From a virus, in IMG/VR virus record IMGVR_UViG_3300034152_000138, positions 1 to 21,082 of that record: 21,082 bases of DNA, one strand, 5' to 3'. Shown piece by piece: positions 1 to 5,929 of this stretch. Below the pieces are notes generated by a model, which saw nothing but the letters and a program-made list of their open reading frames with translations, did no database searches and was not told the origin of the DNA. How positions within the stretch are numbered: the first letter of the stretch is position 1; the number at the start of each line of letters is the position of its first letter. A program made the position numbers and the translations under genes.

Positions 1-87
1 GTAAGGCTTTGCGGTGATTTACCCCGAATAGAGTTATTTGCCCGACAAAAGACAGAAGGATGGGATGTTTGGGGCAATGAAGCATGA
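1..87 (+). CDS. MT-A70-type adenine DNA methyltransferase, C-terminal fragment
   Basis: Frame 1 is open from the window edge to a TGA at 85-87 and encodes the last 28 residues of a protein that starts outside the window. The peptide contains PRIELFARQK followed by GWDVWGNE. From memory, this is the hallmark C-terminus of MT-A70 family N6-adenine methyltransferases, which are common in phages and usually end ELFAR...GWDxWGNE. The catalytic DPPW motif would lie upstream and cannot be seen. Such enzymes methylate adenine in DNA and can protect phage DNA from host restriction. The stop overlaps a following ATG (ATGA at 84-87). Codon use (TTA, TTT, CAA) differs from the phage genes further right. 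The family call rests on a short but distinctive stretch. Confidence 0.72.
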   Translation, partial: VRLCGDLPRIELFARQKTEGWDVWGNEA

Positions 88-119
88 AAATCTATAAAAT
101 CACAGAAGCAAGCGAGTAA
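84..119 (+). other. 11-codon ORF resembling the start of an HTH/excisionase protein
   Basis: An ATG overlapping the methyltransferase stop (ATGA) opens MKIYKITEASE and ends at TAA 117-119. The peptide resembles the first residues of MerR/AlpA-type HTH_17 proteins, which often begin M-K-x-Y-x-I-x-E-A and continue into a YLGVS-like helix. Here the frame stops before that helix. It could be a truncated remnant, a coupling leader peptide, or chance. No SD of its own is needed if it is coupled to the methyltransferase. I cannot distinguish these options from the sequence. Confidence 0.25.
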
Positions 120-134
120 TTAAGGAGTTGAAAG

Positions 135-371
135 ATGGAAAAAACTAAAATGAAAGACCAAATCGTAAAATGTTTTCTCTGTGACGGCGACCACGGACTA
201 GGCCCTTGTCCGAGTATCAAAGCAGGCGCGAAATGCGAATGCGGAAGCACCAATACCGTGTGGATTTCAGGCGGTGGATACCAAGATGCTGACGCTTCAC
301 GTGGACTGCCGATGATCGAAACCAATGGACAAATCGCCTGCAACGATTGCGGACGGGCCTGGTGGGATTAA
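135..371 (+). CDS. small cysteine-rich (zinc-ribbon-like) protein
   Basis: This 78-aa protein has a clear SD (AAGGAG at 122-127, 7 nt before the ATG). It carries CxxC at residues 13-16, His20, Cys25, CxC at 34-36 and CxxC at 69-72, arranged as one or two zinc-binding knuckles, and it ends WWD. No family was recognised. Small zinc proteins of this kind often bind nucleic acid or protein partners, but that is inference. Lysine is AAA in all six positions I read and glutamine is CAA, whereas the genes to the right prefer AAG and CAG. The gene therefore belongs compositionally with the methyltransferase fragment upstream. Its TAA stop is in the same frame as the next ORF, which begins at GTG 378. 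Confidence 0.7.
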   Translation: MEKTKMKDQIVKCFLCDGDHGLGPCPSIKAGAKCECGSTNTVWISGGGYQDADASRGLPMIETNGQIACNDCGRAWWD

Positions 372-377
372 CAAAAC

Positions 378-527
378 GTGAGTGTATTCAGGAAAATCAA
401 TTATGGGAACCTAGAAGCTGCACGTAACCAGGTTGCACGAGCAGTACAGATCTACATTATGACTCGATACCAGAAGGTAGTAGACCTCGAAGTAATCATA
501 GCAGAGCTAGATAGAATCCACAGCTAG
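378..527 (+). CDS. hypothetical 49-aa protein
   Basis: A GTG-started frame runs to TAG 525-527 and encodes a 49-residue, largely helical peptide (MSVFRKINYGNLEAARN at its start, ending LDRIHS). It follows the cysteine-rich gene in the same frame, separated only by a stop and two codons. Read-through, or a former fusion, is therefore formally possible. No strong SD is seen; the best is a GGTGGG at 361-366. Codon use (CAG for all three Gln, GTA for most Val) already matches the phage genes to the right. The TAG stop is part of a TAGGAG that may serve the next gene. Function unknown; an internal ATG start at 459 is possible. Confidence 0.42.
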   Translation: MSVFRKINYGNLEAARNQVARAVQIYIMTRYQKVVDLEVIIAELDRIHS

Positions 528-549
528 GAGACCTCAGAAAAGAGTAGCC

Positions 550-1065
550 TTGTTCCTTGACTTCATAAAGAAGCGGTTAGAGATCTACGGTCTCGTAGTA
601 GTAGCTGCTGGAGCAATCGTGGTAAGCGTTCTCGGGTTCCAGGGTAAGCTTGCTCTGGTACAGAAGGACGTTGAGACTATCAAAAATGAGCAGCTAGAGC
701 AGAAGGCTCTGCTAGAAGATAAGGTAGACGCTGAGCTGCTCGGAGCAAAGCTCACACCTATTGCTAACCTCGGGGAGCAGCTGAGCACTAAGCTAGAGAT
801 ACTGGACGCTAACGTAGACGGGCTCCGCGTAGCCTCGATAGCTGGAGCAGAGGAGAGAGCTGCTCAGCTGGAGGGCAGGCTCGTAACCGTGCAGCGTATG
901 GTACACGAGAACGCTATAACTACCCGAGCTGCTATAGACTCTCTGAGTATAATAGCTGCTGAAGTGGAAGCCCTCAAGAGGCTAGCTGCAGTTCCTGATA
1001 CTGTCACCCTCGTTGATACCTTACAGGTAGAAAAAGACGGTGACTGGTGGAACCCTTTTGACTGA
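550..1065 (+). CDS. membrane-anchored coiled-coil protein of unknown function
   Basis: This 171-aa frame opens with TTG at 550. A weak AGAG lies 5 nt upstream and a TAGGAG about 20 nt upstream, so the start is uncertain. The N-terminus has a basic stretch (FIKKR) followed by a single hydrophobic segment at about residues 14-30 (LVVVAAGAIVVSVLGF). Residues 35-145 are rich in Glu, Leu and Ala with heptad spacing, as in a long coiled coil. The C-terminus is WWNPFD. The topology is a single N-terminal anchor with a helical domain outside, or, less likely, inside. An i-spanin-like or tethering role can be imagined, but the gene lies on the opposite strand and far from the lysis cassette, so no function is assigned. 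It overlaps the next gene by a few codons. Confidence 0.72.
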   Translation: MFLDFIKKRLEIYGLVVVAAGAIVVSVLGFQGKLALVQKDVETIKNEQLEQKALLEDKVDAELLGAKLTPIANLGEQLSTKLEILDANVDGLRVASIAGAEERAAQLEGRLVTVQRMVHENAITTRAAIDSLSIIAAEVEALKRLAAVPDTVTLVDTLQVEKDGDWWNPFD

Positions 1066-1261
1066 GATCCGAGAAGACCTACCAGTAACAGAAGACTGGG
1101 AGCTTTACGAGAGAGCGGTCTGCAAAGCTTGCGGAAACGCTGCACGGGTACACCCTGATACAGTAAGTATCTGGGGTTGTCTAGAGTGCAAGTACTCTAC
1201 CCGTCAGTTCTACTCGTTCTTCCGCGTACCTCTTATCAATCACTCGGAAGACTCCAGGTAG
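1058..1261 (+). CDS. small zinc-ribbon protein
   Basis: The protein has CxxC at residues 22-25 and CxxC at 41-44 (CKAC and CLEC, 15 residues between pairs), the pattern of a compact zinc ribbon. I chose TTG 1058 (67 aa), which has GGTGGA 7 nt upstream and overlaps the previous stop by 8 nt. GTG 1040 (73 aa) is an alternative with a poorer SD. Such ribbons occur in small nucleic-acid-binding or transcription-related phage proteins, but the specific role is unknown. Its end overlaps the convergent primase-helicase gene by 26 nt (1236-1261), so the two transcripts are complementary there. Codon use matches the phage genes to the right. Confidence 0.6.
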   Translation: MTEIREDLPVTEDWELYERAVCKACGNAARVHPDTVSIWGCLECKYSTRQFYSFFRVPLINHSEDSR

Positions 1262-3083
1262 CTACACGCTTCTTCCCAAAGCCCCGCGTATCTCGTATCA
1301 CCCCTATACGCTTTGCTACCTTATCGAGCTGCTTAATGTGGATACCTCGGGCCTTTGCTGCACGTTCTACCTTTGCCCGTGTTAAAGGCCCCTCGGAGAG
1401 GATCTCACGTAGAGCCTCCTCTAGTTCCTCGTCACGTCCTTTGCTCTTAGCTGCCTGTACCACTGTTACGATATCATCCGAGGTCAAGTCTACGAAGTCT
1501 CCCCAGTCAAAGCGTGAGCGGTCTTGTCTCTTCAGTGTGTCCGGTAACTCTACGATAGAGAACGTAAGAGCAGGAGGCCTCTTTGCAACGTTCAACTTAG
1601 TGACTGCCATTACTAGGGTATCGTCTTCGTCAGGATGAGACCCTACGGTAAGTACTACACGAGCTATACCAGCAAAGGCAATGCTACCCTGACCACGGTA
1701 TAGAGCTTTCTCCTTAGTGCTCTTCGTTAGGTGACGGAGCACGAGCACTGCACAGTTGAACCTCTTTGCAATCTCTAGGAACTGTCCCATAGCTTGCTGA
1801 GTCTCGGAGGTCTTGTGAGTGTCAGCTCTACCTATGTACGTGTTAACAGTATCGAAGACTACCAGTGTAGGACGTACCCTCTCTAACGCTTCGTATACCA
1901 CATCTAGGGCCTCGTCATCATCAATCATAAAAGGGGTTGTCTCCTGGTAGTAGTCCTTCATATTACGGCAAGCGTTCTCTAGCATTCTGTTCTTAGTAAC
2001 TGTGTTAGGATCATTCTCAATATCGAAGTAGGCTACCCGTCCTCGTACTCTTTTCCTCGTCTTCACTGAGGGAAGTCTCTTACCGTCTACAATATGCCTG
2101 CCTACGATCTCTGCAAGGTAGCTCTTCCCTAGTCCTGGATCTCCCTCTAGTATTGTCAGCTCTCCGCGTGCTAGGTACGGGTACCAGATCCAGTCTATCT
2201 GCTCTGCTTCGATATCTGCTAGACTCTGAGTAAGGAAGCGTCCGTCTAGATCCTCCGGCTCTACCGGCTCACTCTCAAGCTTACGCTCTACGGCTTTCTC
2301 CAGCTCTCTACGTAGCTGGTTATCTCCGTTCCTTCTCTTCTTGAACTTATTCCACGGGGAGACACGAAGAACGAGGAAGGCTTCTTCTGTGGTCATGCCT
2401 GCCTCTATACACTCCTGGTTAAGTCTCCACAGTACCTCACTCCTCTTCCCTACTTTAGGCTTGCCTCCGAGGATCTCTCTACGAGCAAAAGCAGTGAGCT
2501 TCTTCTCATACTTCTTGAAGATCTTGTAGGCCTCTCCGAACTCAGGCCCTTGCTCCTCTGCATCCTCAGGTATCTTCTTTTCTATCTCTTGTACTGTGTA
2601 ACTAGGCCCGTCATGCCAGAGCATACGGACTCGGGGAGCGGTCTTGTACTTGTAGTTCTTCGTATTAGGAACTCGGAGTACCTGAGTCCAGTCCCAGCCT
2701 GCTTTGTCAGCTCCTAATGAGTACGTCAGTCTTCTGTTGAGGCTCTCGGTAACTCTCTTATCACAGAACCAAAGAGCTTGAAAGCGTCCAGGAGAAGAAG
2801 CCCACGCTACGGTAGGCATAGGTTGTATCCTTGACGGCTGTACTTCGTCTAGATCTGCCCAAAGTACTTTGGGAGCAGCAGCGTGCTCCTTGCGTCTTCT
2901 CGGTTGTCTGAATCCTTGAGGACACCAGTAGAGATCCTTGTCCGAGTTCTCGTCTAGATACGGCTTTACCTTCCGTAGCTCTGTCTTTTTGAAGAAGCGT
3001 TCTTCCCACTTACCTGACCTGCTCTTTGTTGTAATGTAGAAGTACTTACCAGGTTGAGCCCTCCACACCCTGAGTATGAGCAT
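1236..3083 (-). CDS. primase-helicase: RepB-like AEP primase fused to RepA/RecA-like (AAA_25) helicase
   Basis: At 615 aa this is a two-domain replication enzyme. The N-terminal domain has primase-polymerase landmarks: DLD at 77-79 (metal-binding aspartates), SSPGRFQALW at 96-105 and LRVPNTKN at 136-143. This matches the RepB-like/AEP primase layout in which Gln replaces the usual His of the nucleotide-binding motif. Residues 300-500 are a RecA-fold ATPase: Walker A GDPGLGKS (314-321), FDIEND (353-358), Walker B LVVFD (407-411), RHLTK (450-454) and GSIAFAGIARVV (466-477), typical of RepA-type hexameric helicases. The last 65 residues look like a winged helix. It would unwind DNA and make primers for the divergently encoded polymerase. 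The start ATG shares one base with the upstream HTH stop (TAATG), with AGAAGG as SD. A twinkle/T7 gp4 type is less likely because there is no TOPRIM. Confidence 0.88.
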   Translation of the reverse strand: MLILRVWRAQPGKYFYITTKSRSGKWEERFFKKTELRKVKPYLDENSDKDLYWCPQGFRQPRRRKEHAAAPKVLWADLDEVQPSRIQPMPTVAWASSPGRFQALWFCDKRVTESLNRRLTYSLGADKAGWDWTQVLRVPNTKNYKYKTAPRVRMLWHDGPSYTVQEIEKKIPEDAEEQGPEFGEAYKIFKKYEKKLTAFARREILGGKPKVGKRSEVLWRLNQECIEAGMTTEEAFLVLRVSPWNKFKKRRNGDNQLRRELEKAVERKLESEPVEPEDLDGRFLTQSLADIEAEQIDWIWYPYLARGELTILEGDPGLGKSYLAEIVGRHIVDGKRLPSVKTRKRVRGRVAYFDIENDPNTVTKNRMLENACRNMKDYYQETTPFMIDDDEALDVVYEALERVRPTLVVFDTVNTYIGRADTHKTSETQQAMGQFLEIAKRFNCAVLVLRHLTKSTKEKALYRGQGSIAFAGIARVVLTVGSHPDEDDTLVMAVTKLNVAKRPPALTFSIVELPDTLKRQDRSRFDWGDFVDLTSDDIVTVVQAAKSKGRDEELEEALREILSEGPLTRAKVERAAKARGIHIKQLDKVAKRIGVIRDTRGFGKKRVATWSLPSD

Positions 3084-3298
3084 TACTTACCCTTCTTAGT
3101 TCTCTTGTTCCTTTTTGCTCGTCTCTTCTTTGCTTCTTTCTTTTTTGCACGGGTAACCTCGTCCCTGTGGACGAACCTACTCCAGCCTCTCTTCTCGGAT
3201 TTAATCTCTCCCTGTCGTATCTTGTGCATTAGCAGCTCATAGGAGATACCTATACGGGCAGCTGCTTGCTTTGCCGGTATCCACTCTTCTAGGGTCAT
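3083..3298 (-). CDS. AlpA/MerR-like (HTH_17) DNA-binding protein with basic tail
   Basis: This 71-aa protein has an excisionase-like winged-helix unit at residues 7-48: IPAKQAAARIGIS forms the HTH, LLMHKIRQGEIKSEKRG the recognition helix and wing start, and FVHRDEV the closing strand. A 20-residue Lys/Arg-rich tail follows. In the HTH_17 family these proteins are excisionases, AlpA-like activators or small regulators. No integrase is visible here, so a regulatory or origin-binding role beside the primase-helicase is more likely. SD AAGGAG lies 7 nt before the ATG. The TAA stop overlaps the primase start (TAATG), so the two genes are co-translated. It faces the divergent control region at 3299-3427 and could act there. 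Confidence 0.75.
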   Translation of the reverse strand: MTLEEWIPAKQAAARIGISYELLMHKIRQGEIKSEKRGWSRFVHRDEVTRAKKKEAKKRRAKRNKRTKKGK

Positions 3299-3320
3299 CT
3301 AGGGTCTCCTTCGGGGCCTG

Positions 3321-3330
3321 TAAAATTTTA
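3321..3330. promoter_or_regulatory. AT-rich palindrome, candidate operator
   Basis: TAAAATTTTA at 3321-3330 is a perfect 10-bp palindrome in the gap between the divergent HTH/primase and polymerase operons, immediately left of the candidate rightward -35 box. It lies 23 bp in front of the HTH start codon, so a bound protein could affect both directions. The neighbouring HTH protein is the obvious candidate ligand, but a short AT palindrome may arise by chance. Confidence 0.3.
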
Positions 3331-3331
3331 G

Positions 3332-3361
3332 TTGACGGATAGGGAGGAAATTTCATATTAT
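3332..3361 (+). promoter_or_regulatory. candidate sigma-70-like promoter for the polymerase operon
   Basis: TTGACG (3332-3337) and TATTAT (3356-3361) each match the -35 and -10 consensus at five of six positions and are separated by 18 bp. The polymerase start chosen here (TTG 3428) lies about 60 nt downstream of the expected +1, leaving room for a leader. The TTG at 3332 that opens the longest polymerase frame is itself the first half of the -35 box, which argues that this TTG is not a start codon. Confidence 0.5.
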
Positions 3362-3427
3362 GTAATCCGTCTCGAATCTGTCAATACTTTTTATATCGTT
3401 ATCAGGATCAGTCTTTTAGGAGACCTC

Positions 3428-5929
3428 TTGAAGCTGAGACGTGATCCGGACTGTACCCGCTGTAAGCTATCGAAGACAGCTGACTACGTCTGCCTCCTCG
3501 GGGAGGGGCCTGTACCGTGTAACGTTGCTGTTATAGGTGAGGCTCCAGGGGAGAACGAAGAGAAGAAGGGAAGGCCCTTCGTAGGCAAAGCGGGGAAGAT
3601 CCTAAGAGACATACTCAGGGAGAACGGAGTAGACAAGTACTTCTTGACTAACTCCGTTGCTTGCCGTCCTCCGGCTAACCGTAACCCGAGCGCTACGGAG
3701 CGTGAAGCGTGTAGCTACTGGTTACAGTATCAGCTGAAGAAGGTCAAGCCTAAGTACGTTCTTCTCCTCGGTAACATTCCTATAAAGGCCGTACTCGGGT
3801 TGAAGGGAAAAGGTACAGGAGTAACGAAGCTCCGAGGTAAGCCGATTGAACGAGACGGAGTAGTATACCTTCCTACCTATCATCCTGCAGCTCTCCTCTA
3901 TGATCCTGGTAAGCGTGAAGCACTCGAAGCAGACGTAAGACTATTCAAAGATATAGTAGACCACGGAGGAGTACCACAGGAACCAGGGCTAAACGTTGTC
4001 ACGGTCAATGACCGGAAGACACTTGCTCAGATGCTGGAGGATCTCAAGGGTACGGTAGCTATAGATATTGAGACCTCGTGTCTCTATCCGTGGGCTCCTC
4101 ACGCGGAAGTACGTTCTATAGGGTTCGCTACCCGTCATACTCAGTACTGCCTACCTATAGAGCACGATATTACTAGCCGCTGGTGTAGGAGGTTCCGTGA
4201 GAAGATCCTCAAGAAGATAGACCGGAGACTACGAGACTGCTACCTAGTGCTGCATAATGGGAAGTTTGACTCTCTCTGGTTACGTGTGCACCTCGGGCTA
4301 GAGTGGCACGGTGACTTTGATACCATGCTAGCTCACTACCTTCTAGATGAGAACTCCTTCCACGGACTGAAGTACCTCTCACAAGTCTTCTTCGGAGCAG
4401 TAGACTACGATATACCCGAAGATATCAAGACAAGCAGAGAGGCTAGACACTGGGACATACAGTCCGAGTACCTAGCAAAGGACGTATTGTACACCAGGAA
4501 GCTACGCTTTATCCTCGGTAAGAGACTCTTCAAAGAGGGAGACATTAAGCAGGTCTTCCGCTATATCGTTATGCCTTGCTCTAGAATGTTTACAGATATC
4601 GAGGAGCAAGGAGTCTACATAGATAAGAAGAAGATGGAGGAAGCAGAGGAGGCTATAAAGCAGATCGTAAAGGAGGCAACAAAGAAGCTCAACGAGCTAG
4701 CCGGACGTACTGACATTAACTGGAACTCTCCACAGCAGATCTCACAGCTATTCTATGAGGATCTCAAGCTAGACATAATCAAGCGTACAGAGAAGGGAGC
4801 AGCGTCAACAGACAAAGACGTACTACACCAGATAGAACACCCTATAGCTCAAGCCCTCCTGGATTACAGAGCAGCAGAGAAGCTCCTTGACGCTTTCATT
4901 AACGGATGGAAGCCTTACCTAGCTGACAGTGATTACCTACACCCCAGCTACAAGCTACACGGAGCGGTCACAGGCCGTACTGCTGCAGAAGATCCTAACC
5001 TACAACAGACACCCCGAGACAAGCGTATACGTTCCCTCGTTACTGCTCCTCCAGGCTGGGTACTCATTGAAGCAGATCTCTCTCAGATAGAGCTACGTAT
5101 AGCAGCTGAGCTGTCCGGAGAACGTACCATGCTAGAGACCTTCGAGCAGGGTAAGGATATCCACTGGAGAACAGCACTGCACACGCTACGTATGAACAGG
5201 TCTGAGCCTGCCTTAGTGAAGAGAACAGCTAGGAAGCTAGCCGGTAAGAGGGTTACCTACACTGAGGCTATACGTGTGTTACTTGACCACGGCAAGGACG
5301 AAGCGAAGCAGGTAGAGGAGAAGTGGGGTACTCTCAGGTTCCACGCTAAAGCAGTCAACTTCGGCTTTGTCTACGGTATGTACCCTAAGAAGTTCAGAGA
5401 GCAGGCCCGTACTGATTACGGAATAGAGATGACACTAGAGCAGGCCACAGAAGCACGAGAGGCCTACTTCAATCTGTACCCTGACCTCGTAGACTGGCAC
5501 GAGAGGCAGAAGCGCTTTGTTAAGCGCTGGGGTTATGTCACCTCACTAAGCGGAAGGAAGCGTAGACTACCCGCTGCTCTCAGTTACTACGATACAAAGG
5601 AGAGACGCTTTGCAGAGCGTCAGGCTATCAATACTCCTGTGCAGTCCTTCGGTAATGAACTCAACTTTATGGCAGCTCTTGAGATCTGGCAGGAGTTCTC
5701 CAGAGACGTGCTCCGGCTATGTGGTACGGTACATGACTCCGTACTAATGATAGTTAAGGAAGAGAACGTAGATGAGGTTGTACCCCGAGTCCTAGAGATC
5801 ATGAGTCACCCGAGGCTACTTGACGAGCTGGATATAAGACTACGTGTGCCTATCGAGGCAGAAGCTAATATAGGCCCGTGGGGTAGCGGAGAGGAGCTAT
5901 CAGTATGGTTAGAAAACAGAGCAGCGTAG
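3428..5929 (+). CDS. DNA polymerase I (family A) with N-terminal family-4-like uracil-DNA glycosylase domain
   Basis: I chose TTG 3428 (833 aa) because AGGAG lies 5 nt upstream and the glycosylase homology starts at once; the frame is open back to 3332. Residues 1-180 look like an intact Fe-S (family 4) UDG: cysteines 9, 12, 79 and 95, GEAPGENEEKKGRPFVGKAG (37-56), CRPPANRNP (79-87) and YHPAALL (151-157). Residues 190-365 are a 3'-5' exonuclease with DIET (213-216), HNGKFD (276-281) and Y348-xxx-D352. Residues 375-833 are the polymerase: motif A Asp550, O-helix R637/K641/F645/Y649 and motif C VHDS (768-771). An extra segment of about 40 residues lies between motif A and the O-helix. It replicates phage DNA. 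The Bacillus phage SPO1 polymerase is a known example of a UDG-like domain fused to Pol A. Confidence 0.93.
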   Translation: MKLRRDPDCTRCKLSKTADYVCLLGEGPVPCNVAVIGEAPGENEEKKGRPFVGKAGKILRDILRENGVDKYFLTNSVACRPPANRNPSATEREACSYWLQYQLKKVKPKYVLLLGNIPIKAVLGLKGKGTGVTKLRGKPIERDGVVYLPTYHPAALLYDPGKREALEADVRLFKDIVDHGGVPQEPGLNVVTVNDRKTLAQMLEDLKGTVAIDIETSCLYPWAPHAEVRSIGFATRHTQYCLPIEHDITSRWCRRFREKILKKIDRRLRDCYLVLHNGKFDSLWLRVHLGLEWHGDFDTMLAHYLLDENSFHGLKYLSQVFFGAVDYDIPEDIKTSREARHWDIQSEYLAKDVLYTRKLRFILGKRLFKEGDIKQVFRYIVMPCSRMFTDIEEQGVYIDKKKMEEAEEAIKQIVKEATKKLNELAGRTDINWNSPQQISQLFYEDLKLDIIKRTEKGAASTDKDVLHQIEHPIAQALLDYRAAEKLLDAFINGWKPYLADSDYLHPSYKLHGAVTGRTAAEDPNLQQTPRDKRIRSLVTAPPGWVLIEADLSQIELRIAAELSGERTMLETFEQGKDIHWRTALHTLRMNRSEPALVKRTARKLAGKRVTYTEAIRVLLDHGKDEAKQVEEKWGTLRFHAKAVNFGFVYGMYPKKFREQARTDYGIEMTLEQATEAREAYFNLYPDLVDWHERQKRFVKRWGYVTSLSGRKRRLPAALSYYDTKERRFAERQAINTPVQSFGNELNFMAALEIWQEFSRDVLRLCGTVHDSVLMIVKEENVDEVVPRVLEIMSHPRLLDELDIRLRVPIEAEANIGPWGSGEELSVWLENRAA

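Noticed and set aside
550-1065. i-spanin call for the membrane coiled-coil protein
   Set aside because: The topology fits, but it is not near the endolysin, is on the other strand, and no o-spanin lipoprotein is nested or adjacent.
1177-1638. 153-codon open frame on the plus strand opposite the primase-helicase
   Set aside because: It is antisense to a well-supported primase-helicase C-terminus, is low in family features (Ser/Arg-rich), and has no SD.
3083-3298. Excisionase (Xis) function for the HTH protein
   Set aside because: The fold fits Xis, but there is no integrase and the gene is coupled to the primase-helicase, so only a general DNA-binding call is made.
3332-3427. Upstream extension of the polymerase frame from TTG 3332
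   Set aside because: The 32 extra residues show no family match, the TTG is part of a -35-like TTGACG, and TTG 3428 has AGGAG 5 nt upstream exactly where UDG homology begins.
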